From Candidatus Nitricoxidireducens bremensis (lineage in GTDB: Bacteria > Pseudomonadota > Gammaproteobacteria > Burkholderiales > Rhodocyclaceae), in assembly GCA_030247725.1 (NCBI GenBank), contig JAOTRT010000017.1:1-57648 (forward strand): a DNA stretch of 57,648 nucleotides, given 5' to 3'. Every line of letters starts with the position of its first letter. Position 1 is the first letter of the stretch. A program made the translations under genes and the position numbers. A model generated the notes under the pieces. It worked only from the letters and a program-made list of their open reading frames with translations, made no database searches and was not told the DNA's origin. Positions 7,344 through 15,745 of the stretch are shown here, piece by piece.

Positions 7344-9440
7344 ATGGAACTCATGCCTGCCAACCGCCGCTATCCGTCCGACCACTTCATCAACCGCGAA
7401 ATCTCGCTGCTGGCCTTCAACCGCCGCGTGCTGGCCCAGGCCGCCGACGAGCGCGTGCCGCTGCTGGAGCGCCTGCGCTTCCTCTGCATCGTCTCGTCGA
7501 ACATGGACGAGTTCTTCGAGATCCGCGTCGCCGGCCTCAAGGAGCAGATCAAGCTCGGCAGCCACAGCTCCCTCGCCGACGGCCTGCCGCCCGAGGAGGT
7601 GTACCGCCGCGTCGCCCTCGAAGCCCACGCCCTCATCGCCGAACAGTACCGCCTGCTCAACGAGACCATCCTGCCGAAGCTGGCCGCCGAGGGCATCGTC
7701 TTCCTGCGCCGCGGCGAATGGACGCCCCAGCAACTGGAGTGGATACGCGACTACTTCACCGCCGAGGTGATGCCGGTGCTGACGCCCATCGGCCTCGACC
7801 CGGCCCACCCCTTCCCGCGGGTGCTCAACAAGAGCCTCAACTTCGCCGTCGAACTCGAGGGCAAGGACGACTTCGGCCGCAGCGGCGGCGCCGCCATCGT
7901 CCAGGCGCCGCGCGCCCTGCCGCGCGTGATCCTGCTGCCGCGCAAGCTCACGGGGGTGGACTACGGCTTCGTCTTCCTCTCATCGATCATGCACCAGCAC
8001 GTGCACGAGGTCTTCCCCGGCATGGAGATCAAGGGCTGCGACCAGTTCCGCGTCACGCGCAACTCCGACCTCTGGGTGGACGACGAGGAAGTGAAGAACC
8101 TGCGCATCGCCCTCCAGGGTGAACTGCCCCAGCGCCATTTCGGCGATGCCGTGCGCCTGGAGGTGCCGGACAACTGCTCGGAGATCATGGCCGAGTTCCT
8201 GCGTCAGCAGTTCAACCTGGAATCCGAGGACGTTTACCAAGTGCCCGGCATCGTGAACCTGGTGCGCCTGATGTCGGTGCCCGACATGGTGGAGCGCCCC
8301 GACCTCAAGTACGTGCCCTTCCAGCCCGGCCTGCCCAAGGTGCTGACCAAGCGCTTCGACGTCTTCGCCAGCATCCGCAAGCAGGACATCCTCGTGCATC
8401 ACCCCTTCCAGTCCTTCAGCCCGGTGATCCAGCTGCTGCAACAGGCCGCCGACGACCCGGCGGTGGTGGCCATCAAGATGACCGTCTATCGCACCGGCAC
8501 CGACTCGGTGTTGCTGGAGCACCTGCTGCGCGCCGCCCGCAAGGGCAAGGAAGTCACCGTCGTCATCGAGCTCATGGCCCGCTTCGACGAGGAGGCCAAC
8601 CTCTCCATCGCCACCCAGCTCGAAGAGGTCGGCGCCCACGTGGTGTACGGCGTCTTCGGCTACAAGACCCACGCCAAGCTGCTCATGGTGCTGCGGCGCG
8701 AGGAGCACGGCTACCGGCGCTACGTGCACCTGGGCACCGGCAACTACCATCCGCGCACCACGCGCTTCTATACGGATTTCGGCCTGCTCACCTGTAACGA
8801 CGAGATCTCCGCCGACGTAAACGAAGTCTTCAAGCAGATCACCGGCATGGGCAAGGTGGGGGAGCTCAAGCACCTGTGGCGCGCCCCCTTCACGCTGCAC
8901 TCGAACATCCTCGCCTGCATCCAGGCCGAAACCGAGGCGGCGAAGGCCGGCCGCAAGGGCCAGATCATCGCCAAGATGAACTCCCTGCTGGAACCGGAAA
9001 TCATCGAGGCCCTCTACGAAGCCTCCCAGGCCGGCGTCGAGATCGACCTCGTCATCCGCGGCGTCTGCGCCCTGCGCCCCGGCGTCAAGGGCCTGTCGGA
9101 GAACATCCGCGTGCGCTCCCTCGTCGGCCGCTTCCTGGAGCACCACCGCATCTTCTACTTCCTCGCCGACGGCGCCGAGAAGCTCTATCTGTCCAGCGCC
9201 GACTGGATGGAACGCAACTTCTTCCGCCGCATCGAGGTGGCCTTTCCCATCCTCGACAAGAAGCTCAAGCAGCGCGTCATCAAGGAAGGTCTGCGCCCCT
9301 ACCTGGCGGACAACTGCCAGGCCTGGCAGATGGAGAGCGACGGCCAGTACCGCCCGCTGCGCAGCAAGCGGACGCCGCGCAACTGCGTCCAGGAGACCCT
9401 GCTGGCCGACATGGCCACGGCCGTGCCGCCGCCGACCTAA
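7344..9440 (+). CDS. ppk1: Polyphosphate kinase 1
   Basis: A 698-residue protein with the full PPK1 layout. The N-terminal domain contains INREISLLAFNRRVLAQA and FLCIVSSNMDEFFEIRV. A head domain and two catalytic PLD-like domains follow. The phosphorylated histidine is in YKTHAKLLMV (H443 from this start), and the second catalytic histidine is in LEHHRIFYF (about 600). It reversibly moves the gamma-phosphate of ATP onto polyphosphate. The frame is open 32 codons further upstream, but the start at 7344 has GGAGACGGA upstream and begins right before the conserved domain. Its stop overlaps the relA stop (TAA against TAG, 9437-9440), so the two genes converge end to end. Confidence 0.95.
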   Translation: MELMPANRRYPSDHFINREISLLAFNRRVLAQAADERVPLLERLRFLCIVSSNMDEFFEIRVAGLKEQIKLGSHSSLADGLPPEEVYRRVALEAHALIAEQYRLLNETILPKLAAEGIVFLRRGEWTPQQLEWIRDYFTAEVMPVLTPIGLDPAHPFPRVLNKSLNFAVELEGKDDFGRSGGAAIVQAPRALPRVILLPRKLTGVDYGFVFLSSIMHQHVHEVFPGMEIKGCDQFRVTRNSDLWVDDEEVKNLRIALQGELPQRHFGDAVRLEVPDNCSEIMAEFLRQQFNLESEDVYQVPGIVNLVRLMSVPDMVERPDLKYVPFQPGLPKVLTKRFDVFASIRKQDILVHHPFQSFSPVIQLLQQAADDPAVVAIKMTVYRTGTDSVLLEHLLRAARKGKEVTVVIELMARFDEEANLSIATQLEEVGAHVVYGVFGYKTHAKLLMVLRREEHGYRRYVHLGTGNYHPRTTRFYTDFGLLTCNDEISADVNEVFKQITGMGKVGELKHLWRAPFTLHSNILACIQAETEAAKAGRKGQIIAKMNSLLEPEIIEALYEASQAGVEIDLVIRGVCALRPGVKGLSENIRVRSLVGRFLEHHRIFYFLADGAEKLYLSSADWMERNFFRRIEVAFPILDKKLKQRVIKEGLRPYLADNCQAWQMESDGQYRPLRSKRTPRNCVQETLLADMATAVPPPT

Positions 9441-11626
9441 CCGCGCCGCACGCTGGAAACGCCGGCCACCTCGCCCACCAGCGCCATCACGCGCTGCAGC
9501 GGCGCCAGACCGGGCAGTTCGATGGTGAAGGCCATGCGGGCGATGCCGCCCTTCGACTGGGTCTTCACCGCGGTGACGTTGATCTTCTCCTTCGACAACA
9601 CGTCGGAGATGTCCCGCAGCAGGCCCTGGCGGTCGTTGGCCTCCACCAGCAGGTCCGTGGCGTAGAGACCCGTTTGCTGGCCGCCCCACTGGGCGTCGAT
9701 CACCCGCTCGGGGTTGCGCGCCACCATGTTGCGGAAGTTGGCGCAGTCCACCCGATGGACCGAGACGCCGCGCCCCCGCGTGACGAAGCCGGCGATGGCG
9801 TCGGGCGGCACCGGCTTGCAGCAGCGCCCGATCTGGGTCAACAGCTTGTCCACGCCGACGATGAGGATCTTGGAGTCGCCGACCTTGCTGCGTTTGGTGA
9901 GGACCTCGGGTTCCGGCTCGGCCGCCGCCGGCTCGCCATGCAGGGCCACATGGACCGCATGGGGACCGATTTCGCTGCGGGCCGCGGCGAGATAGAGGGC
10001 GTCGGCGTTCTTGAAACCCAGCTTGTGGGCCAGGTCTTCCAGGTTGGCCTGGGTCTGGCCTTCCCGCTGAAGTTCCCGCGTCAGCCAGGCGCGCCCTTCG
10101 GCGAGCATGGCCGCCTCCTGCTGGGCGGCGAACCAGGCCTTGACCTTCTGCCGCGCCCGCGACGTAGCCAGGTAGCCCTGGGAAAGGTTGAGCCAGTCCC
10201 GCGATGGGCCGCCGGTCTTGGCGCTGACGATCTCGATGCGCTGGCCGTTGGCGAGCGGCGTGTTGAGGGGCACCAGCTGGCCGTCCACGCGGGCGCCGCG
10301 GCAACGGTGGCCCAGGTCGGTATGCACGCGGTAGGCGAAGTCGACCGGCGTGGCACCCTTGGGCAGGTCGATGACGCGGCCCTGGGGCGTCATGACGTAG
10401 ATGGTGTCGTCCAGGGCCGCCCGCTTGAACTGCTGGACCCAGGCGTCGGAGTCGGTGATCTCGTCGCGCCAGGACAGCAGCTGGCGCAGCCAGGCGATCT
10501 TGTCGTCGTAGGCGCCGTCGGCCTTGGCCGGCGCGCCGGCCTCCTTGTAGCGCCAGTGGGCGGCGACGCCCAGCTCGGCGTGGCGGTGCATCTCGTGGGT
10601 GCGGATCTGCACTTCCAGGGCGCGGCCGTCGTCGGCCATCACCGCCGTATGCAGGGAGCGGTAGTAGTTGCCCTTCGGGTGGGAGATGTAGTCGTCGAAC
10701 TCGCCGTGGATCGGCTGCCACAGGGCATGGACGATGCCCAGGGCGGTGTAGCAGTCGCGCACGTCATCGACGACGATGCGCAGGGCGCGCACGTCGTAGA
10801 CCTTCTCGAAATCGATGTCCTTGCCGCGCATCTTGTTGCGGATGCTGTAGATGTGCTTGGGCCGGCCATAGACCTCGGCAGCGGCGACGCCGGACTTCTT
10901 CAGTTCCGCCTGCAGGCGTTCGACGGCCGACGTGATGAAGCTCTCGCGCTCGGCACGCTTCTCGTCGAGCATCTTGGCGATGCGCTTGTAGTTGTCGGGC
11001 TCGATGAAGCGGAAGGACAGGTCCTCGATCTCCCACTTCACCTGCCAGACGCCGAGGCGGTTGGCCAGCGGCGCATAGATCTCCAGGCTTTCCCGCGCCG
11101 TCTCCTCGCGGGCCTGACCGGGATGGTCGGTCAGCCAGCGCAGGGTCTGGGTGCGCGAGGCCAGCCGCAGCAGCACGACGCGGATGTCCTCGGACATGGC
11201 CAGCAGCATCTTGCGCAGGGTCTCGGCCTGGGTCTTCACCTCGGCGGCGCCGAGGGCTGCGGCCCGCGTCAGGGGCCGCAGGGTGCCGAGGCGGTAGAGG
11301 CCGTGCACCAGTTCCGCCACCGGCTCGCCGAAATCCGCCGTCAGCTTCTCCTTCGCCTCGGCCAGGCTGTCGTAGGCGGCGAACAGCAGGGCGGCGATGC
11401 GGGTGTCGAGGTCGAGGTTGAGGGCGCTGACGATCAGGGCCGTGCCGACGGCATGGGGAAAGGCGCCCTCGCCGGTGCCGAGGGCGCGCTCGCCGTACAG
11501 TTCGGCGGCGAGATCGAAGGCGCGGGCGATGCGGACGCGCGCCTCGGCTCCCTGGCCGCTGGAGAGGCGTTCAAGGATGTCGCCGTTGGCGCTGGCGTCG
11601 GAGAGGGAATGGACAACGGAAACCAT
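9437..11626 (-). CDS. relA: (p)ppGpp synthetase RelA
   Basis: A 729-residue RelA/SpoT homologue. The N-terminal HD hydrolase domain is degenerate: where SpoT has HDxxED this protein reads AALLFAAYDSLAE, so it should be a synthetase only. The synthetase domain is intact (YGRPKHIYSIRNKM, VYDVRALRIVVDD, GNYYRSLHTAV, EVQIRTHEMH). TGS (VIDLPKGATPVDFAYRVH), zinc-finger-like (IGRCCKPVPPDAIAGFVTRG) and ACT domains follow. It makes (p)ppGpp at stalled ribosomes. It converges on ppk1 with overlapping stop codons. The (p)ppGpp-polyphosphate link is established in E. coli, where (p)ppGpp inhibits Ppx, so this neighbourhood is functionally coherent. Confidence 0.93.
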   Translation of the reverse strand: MVSVVHSLSDASANGDILERLSSGQGAEARVRIARAFDLAAELYGERALGTGEGAFPHAVGTALIVSALNLDLDTRIAALLFAAYDSLAEAKEKLTADFGEPVAELVHGLYRLGTLRPLTRAAALGAAEVKTQAETLRKMLLAMSEDIRVVLLRLASRTQTLRWLTDHPGQAREETARESLEIYAPLANRLGVWQVKWEIEDLSFRFIEPDNYKRIAKMLDEKRAERESFITSAVERLQAELKKSGVAAAEVYGRPKHIYSIRNKMRGKDIDFEKVYDVRALRIVVDDVRDCYTALGIVHALWQPIHGEFDDYISHPKGNYYRSLHTAVMADDGRALEVQIRTHEMHRHAELGVAAHWRYKEAGAPAKADGAYDDKIAWLRQLLSWRDEITDSDAWVQQFKRAALDDTIYVMTPQGRVIDLPKGATPVDFAYRVHTDLGHRCRGARVDGQLVPLNTPLANGQRIEIVSAKTGGPSRDWLNLSQGYLATSRARQKVKAWFAAQQEAAMLAEGRAWLTRELQREGQTQANLEDLAHKLGFKNADALYLAAARSEIGPHAVHVALHGEPAAAEPEPEVLTKRSKVGDSKILIVGVDKLLTQIGRCCKPVPPDAIAGFVTRGRGVSVHRVDCANFRNMVARNPERVIDAQWGGQQTGLYATDLLVEANDRQGLLRDISDVLSKEKINVTAVKTQSKGGIARMAFTIELPGLAPLQRVMALVGEVAGVSSVRRG

Positions 11627-11836
11627 GGAGCCGGATACCAGTCGGAACGCGAAGGCGCCAGATGCGCCTTCGTGCGCACCGCCATTTTACAGGGGACGAC
11701 AGGGCGCCACCGGACAGCCCTGTCGACAAACGCCGACTGCAGAAAATTTACCGGCCGGAATCCCCATCGGCACAATGGTTTGGACTAGGATGATCCGGTA
11801 AAATCGGTTCATCCATAACCGTTTGGCATTTCCTTC

Positions 11837-13156
11837 ATGACTCCACTACTGCGACGACTGCTGATCACCGGCTGGCTGCTCGGCCTCCCCCTGGCGGCGA
11901 GCGCGGACAGCGCAAGCCTGGCGAAGGCGGAAGCCTTGATGCGCGATGGCAAGGCCGCCGAAGCCTATGCCCTGCTGGAACCCCTGGAAGCCGCCCTGGC
12001 CGGCGACCTCGCCTACGATTATCTGCTGGCTACCGCCTCCCTCGGCACGGGGCGCCCCAGCAAGGCAACCTTCATCTACGAACGCATTCTCGCCGTCCGG
12101 CCCGACTATGTGGGCGTCCGCGCCGACATGGGCCGCGCCTTCTACATGATGGGCGACCTCGCCAAGGCCAGGATCGAGTTCGAGTCGGTCCTGGCCTTCG
12201 CCAACCTGCCGCCCGACCTGCGCTCGGCCGTCGAGCAGTACATGGCCGCCATCGAGCAGCGGGCCCGCCGCGAGAAGACCGTCGTCACCGGATACTTCGA
12301 AGCCGGCGCCGGCGCCGACAGCAATGTCCTTGCCGCCACATCGATCAGCCAGATCGACTATGCCAACGGTACCCAGGTCAACCTCGGCCCGGAGTCCATG
12401 AAGCGCGGCAACCGCTACACGGCCTACGCGGCCGGTGCCGAACTCAACCACGCCCTTGACGACAGTTTCTCCGCCTATGTCGGCGGCGACTACCGCGGAC
12501 GCAGCCACGCCTCCATCGATGCGGCGGACAACTACACCCTCGACGGCCGCGCCGGACTGCAATACGCCGGCGGACGCTATCTCCTGCGCGGCGGCATGAG
12601 CAAGGGACGCTACTGGCTGGACAACTCCGCCACGCGCGACAGCACCGGCCTCAACCTGGACTGGCGCTATGTCCTCGACGAAAAGAACCAGCTGACGGCA
12701 AACGGCACGGCCTTGCGGCTCCAGTACATCCCCTTCGCCCAGCGCAGCAACGACTTCGACCTGTTCGCCGTCTCCCTGGGCTGGGTCCGCGCGCTCGCCG
12801 CAAGCACGTCCGGCGGACTGACCCTGTCCTTCGGCGAAGAAGACGCCACCGGTGGCCGTCTCGACGGCGACAAGAGTCATTGGGCCCTGCGCGGCACCCT
12901 GCAGCATTCCTTCAGCCCGAGTCTCGGCTCCTTCCTCACGGCCGGCTACCAGCCGGCCCGCTACAAGACGGTCAACACCGATTTCGACCGCCTGCGCCGC
13001 GACCACTTCAAGGACCTGACGGCGGGCCTGGTCTGGTCCCTGCAGGACCGCTGGTCGGTACGCACGACCGTCACCCTGACGAAGAACAGCAGCAACATCC
13101 CCCTCAACGCCTACGACCGCAGCGACGCCTCGGTGATGCTGCGCAAGGATTTCTGA
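11837..13156 (+). CDS. TPR protein with outer-membrane beta-barrel (Slam/DUF560-like)
   Basis: A 439-residue protein. The signal peptide is MTPLLRRLLITGWLLGLPLAASA. Residues about 27-150 form TPR-like helical repeats (AEALMRDGKAAEAYALLEPL, ADMGRAFYMMGDLAKARIEF). From about 155 the sequence becomes alternating aromatic strands (GYFEAGAGADSNVLAA, RYLLRGGMSKGRYWLD) and ends in phenylalanine (VMLRKDF), the usual terminal signal of an outer-membrane barrel. TPR plus barrel recalls surface-lipoprotein assembly modifiers, but identity with that family is not certain. Two FecR-like genes follow 11 and 47 bases downstream, suggesting one operon. The transported or anchored partner is unknown. Confidence 0.6.
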   Translation: MTPLLRRLLITGWLLGLPLAASADSASLAKAEALMRDGKAAEAYALLEPLEAALAGDLAYDYLLATASLGTGRPSKATFIYERILAVRPDYVGVRADMGRAFYMMGDLAKARIEFESVLAFANLPPDLRSAVEQYMAAIEQRARREKTVVTGYFEAGAGADSNVLAATSISQIDYANGTQVNLGPESMKRGNRYTAYAAGAELNHALDDSFSAYVGGDYRGRSHASIDAADNYTLDGRAGLQYAGGRYLLRGGMSKGRYWLDNSATRDSTGLNLDWRYVLDEKNQLTANGTALRLQYIPFAQRSNDFDLFAVSLGWVRALAASTSGGLTLSFGEEDATGGRLDGDKSHWALRGTLQHSFSPSLGSFLTAGYQPARYKTVNTDFDRLRRDHFKDLTAGLVWSLQDRWSVRTTVTLTKNSSNIPLNAYDRSDASVMLRKDF

Positions 13157-13167
13157 CGGAACCGCCC

Positions 13168-14223
13168 ATGGTCGCCCATCCGATCCTCCGCCTGTTTGTC
13201 TTCACCATCGCCGCCCTCGGCGCAGCTTCCGGCGTATTGGCCGAAACGGCGGGGCGGGTGCAGGCCGTCGTCGGCACCGCCCGGCTCTACGATGCCGCCG
13301 GCAAAGAGCGGGAACTGGCGCGGGGCACGGAGATCCGCCCCGGCGACCGCATCGTCACGGGCGACCAGTCCCTCGTCCAGCTGCGCCTCGAAGACGGCGG
13401 CTACCTGTCCGTGCGCACCAACACCGACGTCACGCTGGCGCAATACCGTCACGACGAGAAGGCCCCCAAGGAATCGGCAGTCCTCATCAATCTGGCCCGC
13501 GGCGCCCTGCGTTCCATCACCGGGCTCATCGGCAGCCTCAGCCCCGACCGCTACAAGGTGGCGACGCCGACCGCCACCATCGGCATCCGCGGCACCGACC
13601 ACGAGCCCGTATTCATCCCGGAACCGCCGCCCGGCGAAACGCCCATCGCCCCGCCGGGAACCTACGACAAGGTGAACTCCGGAGCGACCGTGATCCGGGC
13701 GCCCAGCGGCGAAATCGGCATCGCCCCCGGCCAGGTCGGCTTCGTCCCGGCGGTGGCCGTCGTGCCCCCAGCGCTGCTGCCGCGCGTGCCGGACTTCTTC
13801 AAGAACCTCGATCCGGCCAAGGAAAAGGCCGCCGCCCGCCAGCAGGCACGCGAAGCGGTGCGCGAAAAAGGCGAGCTCCGTCCCGCCACGCGCGGCGCCG
13901 ACGGCGACAAGCGGGAACCGGCCGAGCCCCGCACCGGCGACCAGACGAAGTCCGCCGCAGCCATCCGGACGCTACCTCTGCTGGCGCCTGTCGCCATCGA
14001 CCGCGGGCCCGACGAAGGCGGCAGGACGGATGCCCCCCGCACGGAAGGCACCCTGTCCACCCGCGTTCCGCTGCCCGCCCCGACCGACCGTCCGCTGTTG
14101 CCGACGGCGCCGACCGCACCACTGATCGTCCCGACGGAACGGACGATCTCTCCGACGACCCTGCCGCCGATCTCCCCGACCACGACCTCGCCGACCACCA
14201 ACACGACCATCATCAGGCGCTAA
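13168..14223 (+). CDS. Secreted FecR-domain protein with Pro/Thr-rich tail
   Basis: A 351-residue exported protein with a signal peptide ending ASGVLAETAG. A FecR-type beta domain covers about residues 30-140: GTEIRPGDRIVTGDQSLVQL, GGYLSVRTNTDVTLAQYR, and VATPTATIGIRGTDH, the hallmark of the family. The second half is low-complexity and Pro/Thr/Arg rich with repeated PTxP units (TISPTTLPPISPTT), probably a stalk or wall-spanning linker. It is not a FecR anti-sigma factor because it has no cytoplasmic domain and no sigma gene is nearby. It starts 11 bases after the TPR-barrel gene, with only a weak ribosome site (ACGGAA). The reading frame is open well upstream, overlapping the barrel gene; that extension is rejected. 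Confidence 0.8.
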   Translation: MVAHPILRLFVFTIAALGAASGVLAETAGRVQAVVGTARLYDAAGKERELARGTEIRPGDRIVTGDQSLVQLRLEDGGYLSVRTNTDVTLAQYRHDEKAPKESAVLINLARGALRSITGLIGSLSPDRYKVATPTATIGIRGTDHEPVFIPEPPPGETPIAPPGTYDKVNSGATVIRAPSGEIGIAPGQVGFVPAVAVVPPALLPRVPDFFKNLDPAKEKAAARQQAREAVREKGELRPATRGADGDKREPAEPRTGDQTKSAAAIRTLPLLAPVAIDRGPDEGGRTDAPRTEGTLSTRVPLPAPTDRPLLPTAPTAPLIVPTERTISPTTLPPISPTTTSPTTNTTIIRR

Positions 14224-14270
14224 GAACCCTTGCCGACGCAACCTGCCGGCCAGCGATGGAGGACACGATC

Positions 14271-15218
14271 ATGAAACGACACACGACTTGCCACTACACC
14301 GTAGCGCTCCTGGGAGCACTGGCCTGCATCGGCGCCTTTGCCCAGGAAGGCGCGCAAGTCCTGTTTTCCAGCGGCAGCCTCACCGTCATCGACGCCGGCG
14401 GCAACCAACGCACGGCGAAGCAGGGCGACATGCTGCGGACCGGCGACCGGCTGGTGACGCCGCCCGGCGTGCTGGCCCAGATCAAGTTGCCCGACGGCGC
14501 CCTGGTCAGCGCGCGGCCGGAATCCGAACTGCGGCTGGAGCGCATGGGCGCCAACACCGAGCGGACGGTACTCCACCTCAACCAGGGGAACGTCCGGGTG
14601 CTGAACGTGGATGCGCCAACGGGCGTCGTACCGCGTCCCGTCGAGGTAGTCACGCCGACATCGACCCTGCAACTGACCCGCGGCGACGGCGAGTCCATCC
14701 TGGTCAAGCCGGGCGGACGCGCCGAACCCGGCACCTACAACCGGGTACAGGTCGGCGAAGCCGTCATGCGCACGCCCGCCGGCAGCCTGCCGCTGCAGAC
14801 GCAGCAAGCGGCGTTTGCATCCCGGCCGGAAGCCTCCCCGGCCGTCATCGCAGAACTGCCGAAAGCGCTGGCGGTGGCACCCGGCACCCCATCGCCGGAA
14901 CGCGGCGGCCCGGTCCCGGCCGTGACCAGCCAGCTCGTCACGCCGACAGGTGGCGTCGCCCGCACGGACGCCTACCTGGCCCGCGTGGACAATCCGGCGC
15001 CCGGGACTGCCGGCTTCGCGAACCCGGCGGCACGCATCGCCGGCGCCGCCCAGATCGGCGGCTCCGGACCGCTGGCCGCTGCCAGTACCACCATCAATCG
15101 GGTTGTCGCGAATACCGCCGCAGTCGTCACTCAGACCATCGCCAACACATCGATCCGGCTGCCGAAGTGCACGGTGGTGAAGAACCGTCTGGGACAGGAC
15201 GTCCGAGTCTGCAACTGA
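14271..15218 (+). CDS. Secreted FecR-like protein
   Basis: A 315-residue exported protein: signal peptide MKRHTTCHYTVALLGALAC up to AFAQEG, then a FecR-like beta domain (QVLFSSGSLTVIDAGGNQ, KQGDMLRTGDRLVT, VVTPTSTLQLTRGDGES). The C-terminal half is Ala/Pro/Thr rich and ends with two cysteines (LPKCTVVKNRLGQDVRVCN) that could form a disulphide. The start at 14271 is chosen because GGAGG lies 11 bases upstream; an in-frame ATG at 14256 would place that site inside the gene. It is a diverged paralogue of the gene before it and probably part of the same three-gene envelope cassette. Confidence 0.75.
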   Translation: MKRHTTCHYTVALLGALACIGAFAQEGAQVLFSSGSLTVIDAGGNQRTAKQGDMLRTGDRLVTPPGVLAQIKLPDGALVSARPESELRLERMGANTERTVLHLNQGNVRVLNVDAPTGVVPRPVEVVTPTSTLQLTRGDGESILVKPGGRAEPGTYNRVQVGEAVMRTPAGSLPLQTQQAAFASRPEASPAVIAELPKALAVAPGTPSPERGGPVPAVTSQLVTPTGGVARTDAYLARVDNPAPGTAGFANPAARIAGAAQIGGSGPLAAASTTINRVVANTAAVVTQTIANTSIRLPKCTVVKNRLGQDVRVCN

Positions 15219-15226
15219 GCTGCTGG

Positions 15227-15631
15227 CTAGGGATCGGCATGCCTGGAAACCAGGGCTCCCAGTTCCCGGTCGGTGTGCATGATGTGGCCCACAAGCCAGC
15301 CGTTCAGGTAGGTGACCAGCCCCGGCAGTTCGTCTGCCGCAAGCGGTCGGCCGGCCAACTGCTTCATCCGCTCGGCAAACTCCCGATGCTCGTTCATGTG
15401 GGCCGCCACATGGCCGCCGTCATGCTCCAGAGATGCCATCATGGCCTCTTCGGTACCGAAGTGGAACATGACGTAGGCGGCCAGTTTGGGCAGTATCTCG
15501 GCCACGGCGCGCCCGGTCTCGCCGGCGACGTGGGCGGCTTCCAGCCCGTTGATGATCTCGATCAGTTCCTGGTGCTGCAGATCGATCTGCCGCACGCCGG
15601 TGGCCATGGCGGTGGACCATTTCAGACTCAT
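15227..15631 (-). CDS. Bacteriohemerythrin
   Basis: A 134-residue single-domain hemerythrin. The di-iron ligands can be followed: H20 (DLQHQEL), H57 and E61 (FHFGTEE), H78 and H82 (HMNEH), and HIMHTDREL near the C-terminus supplying the last His and Asp. It binds O2 reversibly at a non-haem di-iron centre and may serve as an oxygen carrier or sensor in the cytoplasm. GGAAGAG lies upstream of the ATG. It converges with the FecR-like gene (8 bases between stops) and is divergent from the NIT-GGDEF-EAL gene, so an O2-related role for that neighbour is possible but not shown. Confidence 0.93.
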   Translation of the reverse strand: MSLKWSTAMATGVRQIDLQHQELIEIINGLEAAHVAGETGRAVAEILPKLAAYVMFHFGTEEAMMASLEHDGGHVAAHMNEHREFAERMKQLAGRPLAADELPGLVTYLNGWLVGHIMHTDRELGALVSRHADP

Positions 15632-15745
15632 GGGATTCTCTTCCGACGACTGCCCGCTCCCGCTGCGGAAATTGATGCAGTCGGGTTTCGGCGCAGGAAT
15701 TTACTTATATGATTCCGGTCCAGTCTATCTGAAAACCCATGCACC

